Shown: one piece after another, positions 6,791-15,800 of the stretch | How positions within the stretch are numbered: position 1 is the stretch's first letter | Layout of the letters: each line of letters begins with the position of its first letter | Origin: Acidobacteriaceae bacterium | GTDB lineage: Bacteria > Acidobacteriota > Terriglobia > Terriglobales > Acidobacteriaceae | DNA: 30,333 nt | NCBI GenBank assembly: GCA_003140785.1 | Contig: PLKY01000326.1 | Span: 642 to 30,974, forward strand | Reading direction: 5' to 3' | Program-made: the position numbers and the translations under genes | The notes under the pieces: generated by a model | What the model saw: only the letters and a program-made list of their open reading frames with translations | What the model was told of the DNA's origin: nothing | Databases searched by the model: none

Positions 6791-7339
6791 ATGCAACGCA
6801 AAAGGTGGTCTTTCATCCTTGTGCAGACCTGTGCCTGCTGGAATTGGAAGTGTGCGCTGCTCAGCGCCGCTGTTCGTTCTCTGGTTTATTTGTCGGCGAT
6901 GGCCCGGTCGGGCTCGCACGGCAGGCTTGCCATTGTGGCAGTCGAGATAACCTACGTCACCCTCACTGCGGGCTTGTACGCCGGAATGCAGCAGCGTGCT
7001 CTTGCCCTCCGTTCGCGGCAGCTCGGCAATCTGGTCATCGCCGTCGGTGTTCCCGGTCTCGCCCAGTTCTTTGACTGGCTCACGCATCGCGCTGTGGGAC
7101 CGGTCGCACCCCCCAAAGCCCTTTTTGCCGTCTGCATGTTCACTTTGATCTCGGCGCTCTTTCACCTGCACGTCATGCGTCGTGGCGTCTTTCTCACCGG
7201 ACATGCCGGCAGCACGCTCGCCGACGACTTCCGCCGTATGCCTCGGCTCGTTCTCGGTTTCATTCTCCGGCTCATGGCGCCGCTTTCGACGTTGAATAGC
7301 CGCATCGCAGGTTCAGCCGAGTCCGAAGCCTCGTTGTGA
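6791..7339 (+). CDS. Small multi-pass membrane protein, unknown function
   Basis: I do not recognise this 182-aa protein. Hydrophobic stretches at roughly 7-35, 43-65, 75-98 and 107-130 suggest three to four membrane helices, and the C-terminal 40 residues are polar with a short hydrophobic patch. The sequence between helices contains the basic segments RALALRSRQ and HVMRRGVF. The same frame is open far upstream (from 6278), but that part is antisense to the ferredoxin gene and has an arginine- and cysteine-rich composition unlike coding sequence. The ATG at 6791 is chosen because the hydrophobic protein begins there and a CACAAT hexamer ends 6 nt upstream. The phosphoesterase gene starts 46 nt after its stop with its own -10-like hexamer. 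Expression is plausible but not certain. Confidence 0.6.
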   Translation: MQRKRWSFILVQTCACWNWKCALLSAAVRSLVYLSAMARSGSHGRLAIVAVEITYVTLTAGLYAGMQQRALALRSRQLGNLVIAVGVPGLAQFFDWLTHRAVGPVAPPKALFAVCMFTLISALFHLHVMRRGVFLTGHAGSTLADDFRRMPRLVLGFILRLMAPLSTLNSRIAGSAESEASL

Positions 7340-7373
7340 CACTCACTTCACACTCCTCGCGATCCTCACACGT

Positions 7374-7385
7374 TATGCTGTTGGC
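7374..7385 (+). promoter_or_regulatory. -10 element of a probable leaderless promoter (TATGCT, 6 nt, ATG)
   Basis: TATGCT (7374-7379) ends 6 nt before the ATG at 7386, with no Shine-Dalgarno sequence. No good -35 is visible 16-18 bp upstream. Confidence 0.5.
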
Positions 7386-8489
7386 ATGTTGAGGATGCCG
7401 CGTCCCCTTCTCTTGACAGCCGCCTTTGCACTGGCCATCGCACCGGCTTACTTCCCTGGTCGAGCCGCTCCAACCGCGACGGCAGCTCAAACCGCACCGG
7501 CCACATGGTCCTTCGCCGTCTCCGGCGACAGCCGCAATTGCGGGAACTTCGTGATGCCCGCGATCTCAGCAAAAGTGAAAGCCGAAAACGACGTCCTCTA
7601 CTGGCACCTCGGTGACTTCCGCTGGATGTCGAAGCCCGACGAGGATCTGACCGCCATGGAGTACGGCGGAAATCCGCCTGCGAAAGAAGCCTACCAACAA
7701 CACGCCTGGGATGACTTTCTCGTCCATCAGATGGCTTCGTTCGGCTCATTTCCCGTCTTCCTCGGCCGTGGCAATCATGAAACCGTCAGCCCGATGACGC
7801 GCCAAGGCTATATCGACAAATTCGCGAGCTTCCTCAACCGCCCCGAGATCGCCGATCAACGTAAAGCCGACGGCGCGGATGGTGCGCCGCTGGGCCCGTG
7901 GTACCACTGGACTCGCGATGGCGTCGATTTCATCACCCTCGACAATGCCAGCCACGATGAATTTTCCGACGCGCAGCTCCACTGGCTCCGCGGAGTTCTC
8001 GATCGCGATCTGGCCCCCAACTCCGGCATCCGCACCATCATCGCCGGCATGCACGAGGCGCTGCCGCACTCCACGGGTTCCGAGCACGCAATGGATGACT
8101 GGGATTTGGGCTTGCATACGGGCGAGTTGGTCTACACGTGGTTCTATGACGCGCAGGCGGCCGGCAAGCATGTCTACCTCTTCGCCAGCCACTCGCATTA
8201 CTACTCGCCCAACGTCTTCAACAGTCCTTATTGGAAGCAACGCACTTCTACAATCGTGCCAGGCTGGATCATTGGTTCTGCCGGCGCACATCGTTACGTG
8301 CTTCCGAAGACCGCCGAAAAGGGAGCGAAGACCCACATCTACGGATACGTGCAGGGCGTCGTTCATCCCGACGGCTCCATGGATTTCACCTTGCATGAGC
8401 TCAGCGAGGATGACCTGGTTCGTTCCAAATGGCCGAATGCCCCCCTCGACGCCATCCACGAGTGCTACATCCACAACGCGGACGAATAG
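7386..8489 (+). CDS. Exported metallophosphoesterase (calcineurin-like)
   Basis: This 367-aa protein has an N-terminal Sec signal peptide (hydrophobic core about 8-22, several Ala sites to 35) and then the calcineurin-like metallophosphoesterase blocks in order: AVSGDSR (Asp48), LYWHLGDFRW (Asp77), GRGNHET (Asn130, His131), a later AGMHEALPHS, and FASHSHYYSPN near residue 260, which stands where GHxH is usual. These residues bind the two catalytic metals. The enzyme would hydrolyse phosphomonoesters, diesters or nucleotides in the periplasm; the substrate is not predictable. A second in-frame ATG lies two codons on, but the ATG at 7386 fits the 6-nt spacing to TATGCT. It stands in a run of + strand genes with another phosphoesterase downstream at 9776, which may point to organic phosphate use. 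Confidence 0.85.
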   Translation: MLRMPRPLLLTAAFALAIAPAYFPGRAAPTATAAQTAPATWSFAVSGDSRNCGNFVMPAISAKVKAENDVLYWHLGDFRWMSKPDEDLTAMEYGGNPPAKEAYQQHAWDDFLVHQMASFGSFPVFLGRGNHETVSPMTRQGYIDKFASFLNRPEIADQRKADGADGAPLGPWYHWTRDGVDFITLDNASHDEFSDAQLHWLRGVLDRDLAPNSGIRTIIAGMHEALPHSTGSEHAMDDWDLGLHTGELVYTWFYDAQAAGKHVYLFASHSHYYSPNVFNSPYWKQRTSTIVPGWIIGSAGAHRYVLPKTAEKGAKTHIYGYVQGVVHPDGSMDFTLHELSEDDLVRSKWPNAPLDAIHECYIHNADE

Positions 8490-8562
8490 CAATCCGTTAT
8501 TCAAACGTTTCGTACGGGGACTTCAGCCTCTGCTCGAAGAGATGATCCAGGGGATGAACCGA

Positions 8563-8575
8563 TACAATGAACCCG
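8563..8575 (+). promoter_or_regulatory. -10 element of a probable leaderless promoter (TACAAT, 7 nt, ATG)
   Basis: TACAAT (8563-8568) ends 7 nt before an ATG at 8576. It overlaps a more upstream in-frame ATG at 8567, which therefore cannot be the start of a transcript made from this promoter. This supports 8576 as the start of the SIS-domain gene. Confidence 0.5.
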
Positions 8576-9691
8576 ATGCCGAATTTTCCCCACGAGATGT
8601 TGCGCGAGATCTACGAACAGCCCGAAGCGCTCGCGCGAACCATTGCTTTGTATCTCGACCACAACCAGCTCAAGCCCGAAGTGACCCGCAGCCTCGCCAG
8701 CTGGGCCAATCCCGCGGGCGAAGTCCTGATTGCTGCCAGCGGTTCGAGCCGCCACAGCGGCCTCGCCGCGGAAATTCTCCTCGAAGACCTCTGCGGCCTC
8801 GCCGTCGATGTCGAGTACTCCAGCGAATACAGCTGCCGCGGCGGCCACGACCTGCGCCGACCTGCGGTTATCGTTATCTCGCAATCCGGAGAAACTTCCG
8901 ACACCCTCGCCGCGTTGCGCGAAGTCGAACGGCGCGGTCAGACCACGCTCGCCATCACCAACGCCGCATCGTCCACCATGGCGCGCGAAGCCCGCGTCTC
9001 GATGCCGCTCGCCGCTGGACGAGAAAAAGCGATTCCCGCCACGAAAAGCTTCACATGCCAATTGGCGGTGCTTTTTCTCGTTGGACTCTACGAGGCGCAC
9101 CGCCTCGGCCGCATGAATCGCACCACACTCGAATCCAACATCGTTCGCCTGCTTGCGGTTCCCGGCGCCATCGCCGCCGAGCTCGACGACTGGCGTCTCG
9201 GCACGGAGGAGCTGGCGCAGAAATACGCCTCGGCCAACACTTTTCTTTATCTGGGCCGCGGCATTCATTACGCCATTGCACGCGAAGGCGCTCTCAAGCT
9301 GAAAGAAGCCTCCTACGTCCATGCCGAGGGCTATCCCGCGGGCGAACTGAAACATGGCCCCAACGCGCTAGTCAGCGACAGCGTGCCATTGGTCGTTATC
9401 GCCACTGTCGATCGGGAACTCGATTCTTCGGTCGTGCGTTACGAAAAGACGTTGCAGCTTCTCGATGACATGAAGGCGCAAGGCGCACGCGTCATCGGCA
9501 TCGTCAATTCCGGCGACCGCGACGCGAAATCTCTTGTCAGCGATTGCATCGAAGTACCCCCAACGACCGAGTACCTGTTGCCCCTCCTCGAGGTCGTCCC
9601 GCTGCAGCTCTTCGCCTACTTCATGGCGTTGCGGCACGGCGTCGACGTCGACCGGCCACGCAATCTATCCAAAGCCGTCGTGGAGCCGTAA
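8576..9691 (+). CDS. SIS-domain sugar-phosphate isomerase/deaminase, GlmS-like without glutaminase domain
   Basis: This 371-aa cytoplasmic protein equals the isomerase half of glucosamine-6-phosphate synthase: two SIS domains at about 45-180 and 215-350. Visible motifs are AASGSSRHSG (54-62), SQSGETSDT (102-110), the EGALKLKEASYVHAEGYPAG block and the C-terminal DVDRPRNLSKAVVEP, where GlmS enzymes have DVDxPRNLAKSVTVE. The amidotransferase domain with its N-terminal Cys is missing, so it cannot use glutamine. Known stand-alone relatives are GlcN-6-P deaminases (NagB-II/GlmD) and fructosamine deglycases; a deaminase role in amino-sugar breakdown is most likely but not proven. No nagA or other amino-sugar gene is adjacent. 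The start at 8576 is preferred over 8567 because the -10 hexamer overlaps the latter. A short GAGCC/GGCTC hairpin spans the stop codon. Confidence 0.85.
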   Translation: MPNFPHEMLREIYEQPEALARTIALYLDHNQLKPEVTRSLASWANPAGEVLIAASGSSRHSGLAAEILLEDLCGLAVDVEYSSEYSCRGGHDLRRPAVIVISQSGETSDTLAALREVERRGQTTLAITNAASSTMAREARVSMPLAAGREKAIPATKSFTCQLAVLFLVGLYEAHRLGRMNRTTLESNIVRLLAVPGAIAAELDDWRLGTEELAQKYASANTFLYLGRGIHYAIAREGALKLKEASYVHAEGYPAGELKHGPNALVSDSVPLVVIATVDRELDSSVVRYEKTLQLLDDMKAQGARVIGIVNSGDRDAKSLVSDCIEVPPTTEYLLPLLEVVPLQLFAYFMALRHGVDVDRPRNLSKAVVEP

Positions 9692-9762
9692 GGCTCGCGC
9701 TTTCCCGGTGCGCCACCACCATCTCCGCACGCCTCTGCAATCGCACATTGATCTTTGCCGTG

Positions 9763-9775
9763 CATACTGAAGGAA
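9763..9775 (+). promoter_or_regulatory. -10-like element, leaderless type (CATACT, 7 nt, ATG)
   Basis: CATACT (9763-9768) matches TATAAT at four of six positions and ends 7 nt before the ATG at 9776. An AAGGA lies between them but only 2 nt from the ATG, too close for a normal ribosome-binding site. Confidence 0.4.
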
Positions 9776-12451
9776 ATGATCCGCGCTCGCACATTTTCCT
9801 CGTTCATCCTTGCGACATCCTTGCTGCCGGCCCCGTGGCTATCCGCTCAGTCGGGTGTCACCGCAGTTCTCCCCAACGGCCGCGAGATTCACCCCGCGGG
9901 CAACTGGATTTCTGTTGCTCCGTATCCATTCGCTCTCGCCGTGCGGCCCGATGGCGCGCAGATCGCCGTGCCGTCCATCGGCTTTCCCTTCGCTCTCAAC
10001 GTCATCAGCGATCCGGCGAGCACTGCGCCTTCAGTACAGCGCATGCCTAGCGGCTTCGAGAACGATCCGGCTATCGAGACCCACGCAGGACTGGCCTATT
10101 CCGCCGACGGATCCCTTCTCTACGTCGCAACCGGCGACTCCGGCAAAATCCGCGCCTATAACACTGCCGACTGGAAGACCGCAGGCGAGCTCGCGCTTGA
10201 CGGCCCGGTCGCCGGCAAGGAATACTCCGGCAGTTTTGCGGCTACACTCATCCTCTCCAAAGACGGCAAAACCCTCTATGCCCTCGACCAAGGCAACTGG
10301 CGTATCGTCCTCATCGATGCGACCACCATGCAACGACTCGCCTCCATCTCCACCGGCAACTATCCAATCGGCCTCGCACTCTCGCCCGACGGCGAACGGC
10401 TCTATGTCACCAACACGGGCCTCTTCGAGTACACAACCATTCCCGGCGCCAGCCCCAAGGACCCGCTGGGCACCGGCCTCCACTTCCCGCCTTTCGGCTA
10501 CCCATCGAAAGCCGCGCGCGAAGGAGCCGTCGTCGAGGGCAAGAAGATCCCGGGCCTCGGCGACGAAAACTCCGACCGTGGCAGTTCGCTCTGGACCTAC
10601 GATGTCCACGATCGGGAGCTCCCGGTCCTCACCGCAAAACTCCGTCTCGGCACGCAGATCACCGAATCGCGCGGCCAGACCGTCGGCGGCGCTGCGCCAA
10701 CAGGTGTCGCCGCAGACAACGCCGCCGTTTATGTTTCGCTCGCGCACGAAGATGCAGTGGCCAAAATCAGCGCGGACGGAACCCGGCTCCTCACGCAAAC
10801 CGGGATCTCGCCATTCACTGACCAGCGTTTCAAAGACGCCGCGGGCCGTCCGTTGCGTGGCGTTATGCCCAGCGGCCTCGCCCTCCACGATGGCCGCATC
10901 TACGTCGCCGAATCCGGCATCGATGCCGTGGGCGTGATCGATGCCGCATCGATGCAGGTGGTCTCGCACATCCCTGTGGGATGGAATCCTTCTGCTGTCG
11001 CTTTTTCGCCCGACGGCAAAATGCTTTACGTCGTGAACACCAAAGGCAAAGGCGCCGGACCCAACGCGGGCGCGGGACACGATCCCAAAACACCAACCTA
11101 CGTCGGCTCGCTCGAACTCGGCAGCATCAGCGCAATTCCGCTCGACAGCCTGCCAACGGCGGATGAATCCACAAAGACCGTCGTCGCCGCGAACACCGCA
11201 GCAATCGCCAATCGCCCGCAACTCCCGCGCCTCAAGCACTGCTTCCTCGTGATTCGCGAAAACCGCACCTACGACGAGGTTCTCGGCGACGTGGTTGGCG
11301 CCAATGGCGACCTAACTCTAGCTCGCTATGGCATGGACGGATGGGCCGCCGAAGAAAAATCCGCGACTCATCTGCATGTCACGCCCAACCTCCACGCGCT
11401 CGTGGCCCGCTTCGCCATGAGCGACAATTTTTATGTCGACTCCGATGTCTCCGCCGACGGCCACCGGTGGGTCATGGGAATCAACCCCACGCCCTTTTTC
11501 AATACAGCCTGGACCTCGGGCTATGGTGGGCGCCGCCACGACTTTCCCGGCTCCCCACAACCCGGCCGCCGAGCGCTCTTCGGCGGCGCGGACGCGCCCA
11601 TGCCCGAAGATGAGCCGCAATTCGGCTCTCTGTGGGAGCACATCGCGGCCAGCGGCAAAGGCGTGCTTAACTACGGCGAAGGCCTGGAGCTCGAGGGCAA
11701 CGCAGAGTTACCAGGGTCCGAGCCGGAGGGCCAGCGCCTCTTTCTCAACTCGCCTCTGCCTAAGCCAGTCTTCGAAGCGACCGATCGCCGTTACCCCACC
11801 TTCAATCTCGGCATTCCAGACCAGTTTCGCGTCGAGGAATTCGAGCGCGACTTTAGGCTCAAACTCGCTGCCGGCAAGGTTCCCGCTCTCATCGTGATTC
11901 GCCTGCCCAACGACCACACCATGGAGCCGCGCCCTGCCGACGGCTATCCCTATCGCGCCTCTTATGTCGCGGATAACGACCTGGCCCTGGGCCGCATCGT
12001 TGCTTTTCTATCGAAAACCTCCATCTGGAAGGACTCTGCATTCTTCGTCACGGAAGACGATGCGCAGAATGGCGTGGACCATGTTGATGCGCATCGCAGC
12101 ATCCTGCTGGTCGCAAGCCCGTGGGTCAAACCCGGCTCCGTTTCTCACGAGCACAGCAGCATGGGCTCCATTGTGCGCACCGTTGACGAGTTGCTCGGCC
12201 TCGGCTCCATGAATCTTGAAGACGCCCTGGCAGGCGAGATCTCCGGCATCTTCGACTCCGAGCCGCATTTAGAGCCGTTCGTCACTCGCTCGTCGGATCC
12301 GCGCGTCTTTATCGCCGCGAAAGCCCGCTTCGCCAAGCCGAAAACCAAAGAGGAAGCCGCCGCGCTACACGACGTGGATGATGCCGACGAGATCCGCAAA
12401 GAGATGGAAAAGTCCGCCGGCAAACTGCGCAAGCCATCCAATTCCGATTGA
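9776..12451 (+). CDS. Exported YncE-type beta-propeller/phosphoesterase fusion protein
   Basis: This 891-aa protein begins with a Sec signal peptide (MIRARTFSSFILATSLLPAP, cleavage near LSAQS). Residues about 30-470 form a YncE/Lvp-like beta-propeller, seen as repeated blades of the kind GLAYSADGSLLYVAT, IGLALSPDGERLYVTNTG and SAVAFSPDGKMLYVVNT. From about 485 to 860 follows an alkaline-phosphatase-superfamily phosphoesterase domain (as in phospholipase C/AcpA), with VIRENRTYDEVLGD, YVDSDVSADGHRW, the VTEDDAQNGVDHVDAHRS metal-binding block and SHEHSSMGSIVRTV. The protein probably hydrolyses a phosphoester outside the cytoplasm while the propeller binds a ligand or surface. The frame is open from a TTG at 9755, but the ATG at 9776 begins the signal peptide. 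The last 50 residues are highly charged. Confidence 0.88.
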   Translation: MIRARTFSSFILATSLLPAPWLSAQSGVTAVLPNGREIHPAGNWISVAPYPFALAVRPDGAQIAVPSIGFPFALNVISDPASTAPSVQRMPSGFENDPAIETHAGLAYSADGSLLYVATGDSGKIRAYNTADWKTAGELALDGPVAGKEYSGSFAATLILSKDGKTLYALDQGNWRIVLIDATTMQRLASISTGNYPIGLALSPDGERLYVTNTGLFEYTTIPGASPKDPLGTGLHFPPFGYPSKAAREGAVVEGKKIPGLGDENSDRGSSLWTYDVHDRELPVLTAKLRLGTQITESRGQTVGGAAPTGVAADNAAVYVSLAHEDAVAKISADGTRLLTQTGISPFTDQRFKDAAGRPLRGVMPSGLALHDGRIYVAESGIDAVGVIDAASMQVVSHIPVGWNPSAVAFSPDGKMLYVVNTKGKGAGPNAGAGHDPKTPTYVGSLELGSISAIPLDSLPTADESTKTVVAANTAAIANRPQLPRLKHCFLVIRENRTYDEVLGDVVGANGDLTLARYGMDGWAAEEKSATHLHVTPNLHALVARFAMSDNFYVDSDVSADGHRWVMGINPTPFFNTAWTSGYGGRRHDFPGSPQPGRRALFGGADAPMPEDEPQFGSLWEHIAASGKGVLNYGEGLELEGNAELPGSEPEGQRLFLNSPLPKPVFEATDRRYPTFNLGIPDQFRVEEFERDFRLKLAAGKVPALIVIRLPNDHTMEPRPADGYPYRASYVADNDLALGRIVAFLSKTSIWKDSAFFVTEDDAQNGVDHVDAHRSILLVASPWVKPGSVSHEHSSMGSIVRTVDELLGLGSMNLEDALAGEISGIFDSEPHLEPFVTRSSDPRVFIAAKARFAKPKTKEEAAALHDVDDADEIRKEMEKSAGKLRKPSNSD

Positions 12452-12882
12452 CCGCGCCGCCTCCAAAATAGGAATGGAAACCGAGTCGCCCCTGGTGCCC
12501 CGTCTCCGTGTGCCTATATAAATCAACCTTCTAACACCCCTGACGACGAATTTTCATCATTCTGTAACAATTTCCATTCGCCGCTTTAACAGAATGCGTT
12601 TAGCCTGACTGTGTACCAAGACCACAGACATGAAGCAGAACGCCGCAGATGATTCAGATCTGTGCTTGAGCCTTGTCGCCGCAGTTGGATGGCCCCGATC
12701 AATCATCCAAGCGGTGCGCCAGACCTGAAAATGACACGCAACCTCCAGGTGTCTTTTCCAAACGAATTTGCGTCCTGAATTTTTTGCTGGCATTTAGAGC
12801 AGGCTCGTCCCTGCCCATTCCATCTTTTTAAGCGCTACCCGACAACAACTCATCATGCAGCATTTTTAGGAGACAGCGACCC
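12452..12882. other. 431-bp intergenic leader upstream of the TonB-dependent receptor
   Basis: No gene is supported here. The region is richer in AT than its surroundings, with TATATAAAT at 12515-12523 and a TGTAACAATTT stretch near 12563-12573, either of which could be part of a promoter, although neither has a good -35 at 16-18 bp. An 8-bp palindrome CAGATCTG lies at 12655-12662. AGGAGA at 12868-12873 is the ribosome-binding site of the receptor gene. The length leaves room for a long 5' untranslated region, but I see no recognisable riboswitch. Confidence 0.5.
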
Positions 12883-15800
12883 ATGTTTCAACGTACTCAT
12901 CTCTTTTGGCAGAAGCTCCACCGACCGCTGTCAGGCGTCCTCGGCTTGGCATTTTTGCTCTCTCTGGCCGGCGTTCATGGCCATGCACAGGCGACCCAGG
13001 GCGCGATCATCGGCTCGGTAAAGGACGCCGCCGGCGCTGTAATTCCCAACGCGACTGTCACGCTGACCTACACCGACGAAGGCACGTTTCGCACCTTGAA
13101 GTCCAATGGCGTCGGCGACTATCGCTTCCTCGATGCCAAGGCCGGCCACTACTCGCTGGCTGTGGAAGCGGTTGGGTTTGAGAAATGGTCCGCCACCGAT
13201 GTCGCCCTTGAGGTCCGCCAGGAACTGCGCGTGGACGCGACACTCTCCGTGGGAGCCGTGCAGCAATCGGTTCAGGTCACGGGAGACTCGGTCAGCGCCA
13301 TCGAAACGGACTCGCCGACGATCAGCGGCACTTTTACCACCGACGACGCGGATAACCTCCCGGTCAACACGCGCGCCAGCTTCAGCGGCACCAGCGCGGC
13401 CAACATTTTCAGCGCACTGCCCGGCGTCCAGGCGGCCAACAGCGGCAACCAGGTGCAGTTCTCGGTGCAGGGCGCATTGCCTTACCAGGTGGATGTCACG
13501 GTGGACGGTGTCACATCGAAGAACGCAACAGGCGGCGTATTCATCTATGACTCGTTTCCGTCCACCGAGTCAATTTCTGAGATCCGCGCCGATGGCGTAC
13601 TTGCGAATGCCGAGTTTGGCGACCCGGGGCAGATCGTCGTAACCACCAAGGGCGGCACCAACACCCTGCACGGCACAGGCTTCTGGTACTACCAGAGCTC
13701 CGCATTTGACGCGATTGCCTATACCTACCCGACGACAGTCGCCAAGCCCAGCGTGCATGGGAATACTTTCGGTGGCAGCGTCGGCGGTCCAGTCGTGATT
13801 CCCCATCTCTACAACGGACATAACAAGAGCTTTTTCTTTGGTACCTATGAAGGCTGGCGTCACCCAGCGCAAGAAACGCTGCTCGAAAAAGTCCCCAGCA
13901 CGTTGATGAAGCAGGGCAATTTCTCGAAGTACAACGCTACGGGATTCACCGGTCTCAACAATCCCTTCACCGGCGGCAGCTATGGCACCGCCATTCCGCA
14001 AGGCTCGCTCAGCCAAATTGCCTTAAACACCCTGAAGCAGTTCTATCCCGATCCGAATATCGGCGATCCCACTGCCTATACCGATAACGGCGTTGCCAAC
14101 TGGCAGGCGAACGTGGACGACAGCGGCCACTCGGACCAGTTCGACATTCGCGGCGATCAATACTTCGGCTCGAATCAGAAATTTCTCCTGTGGGGAAAAT
14201 TCACCTGGAAGAACTTCCCCATAGGCAACCCCGAGATCCTCCTTGTTCCTTCAGGGTTGAACAACAGCCAGAATCGCGCCATGAAAGTCGATACCAACTG
14301 GATCATCAAGCCGAACCTGATCAATGAAGGCGGTTTTGGTTTCACGCGCTATACCCAAGGCGCCAGCAACAGCTTTAACGGGCTTGCCTTCACCAATGCG
14401 CAAGGCTGGCAGGGATTGCAGAATCTGTTCTACAACGGCATCCCGGAGATGGATTTCAATCACATCCAGAACCTGAACGCCGACCGTCTTACGAGCCTCA
14501 CCAGGTCGTTCACCTACGACTACAGCGACACGTTGATCTGGACCAAGGGTAACCACACCCTCAAATTTGGTACAGATATTCAGCATCTCGAAGCCATCAC
14601 GCCGCTCGGCTTCAACGGATCCGACAATTACGGAACCTATCAGTTCAACACCAGTGGCAGCGAGGGCATGTTCACCGGTGTCGATTTCGCCGATTTTCTG
14701 CTCGGGCTTCCCAACCAGACCTTCTACGACGTCGTGCGCCAGGACAACGACGGCCTCTCCAATCACTATCACTTCTTCAGCCAGGATGAGTGGAAGATCA
14801 ATCCCAACTTGACGCTCTCCTACGGTGTACGGTACGAACTGCATCCCGGCTACTCCGACCGCTATGGCGACATCGGCAACTTCGATCCCAGTGTCCCCCT
14901 CGCCGGCCGCGTAATTTATCCGCAGGGCAAGGAATCGCTGCTCGCGCAGGGCTTTCTGGCCAGTGCGAACGCGTGCGATGCCGATGGCATAAACACCACC
15001 AATTCGGCCACGGTCAACGGCGCGCCCTGCATGCAGGTCCAGGGCAATAGCACCGCCGGCTACCCTGGGGGATTGAAAAAGTATCCCCACCTTCGCTTCA
15101 TGCCGCGTTTCGGTTTTGCCTATCGTCCGTTCGGCGACGATAAGTGGGCCATCCGTGGCGGCTTCGGCATGTACAACATCAACATGCTCGGCTCGAGTTT
15201 CTACTCGCTTACCGGCACTGTTCAGGCTTACACACAAAACTTCACCAATACCTACAACCCCGCCACCCACGCCATCGGCTACCAGTGGCCTGCCATCGAC
15301 CAGGGTTCGGGAGGCAATGGCTGCACCACCTGCTATGGCAGCGACTACTTTGGCACCGCCAATAGCACTAACTGGAAGGATCCCTACACCGAGCAATGGT
15401 CCTTGGGCGTCGATCACGATTTCGGCTCCGGATACGCGGCGCGCATTTCGTACATCGGCTCGGAGACGCATCAACTGGTTTGGGCTCCAGATGAAAATAC
15501 GCTTCCCTACTCGACCACTGTCTCCGCGTTCAATGCACCCATCAGCTCACGGCTCTTTCCCAACTGGGGCCGCATCAACACACGTGCGACCGGCGCCAAC
15601 GAGAGCTACCACTCGCTGCAACTTGAGACCAGCCATCGGCTGCAGCAAGGGCTCGAGTATCACTCCGAATTCACATGGGCAAAGGCCCTGGCCGACGATC
15701 AAGGTCCCTACGGATCGGCTGCAACAGGTGACGGCTTCGCTGGGGAAGGCGGAGGCGAACGCTCCACCTCGGTCCTCGATCGCCATGTGGACTTCGGCAA

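Noticed and set aside
7879..9468. 529-codon + frame spanning the end of the phosphoesterase and most of the SIS gene
   Set aside because: Composition is Arg/Ser/Pro-rich as in frame-shifted reading of GC-rich genes, and it overlaps two genes with clear domains.
12491..12510. Possible third copy of the palindromic repeat (TGGTGCCCCGTCTC)
   Set aside because: It resembles the TGGGTGCCCC end only loosely and has no complementary arm within 60 bp.
12557..12793. 78-codon minus-strand frame in the leader region of the receptor gene
   Set aside because: No ribosome-binding site, no motif, and mixed composition; most likely chance.
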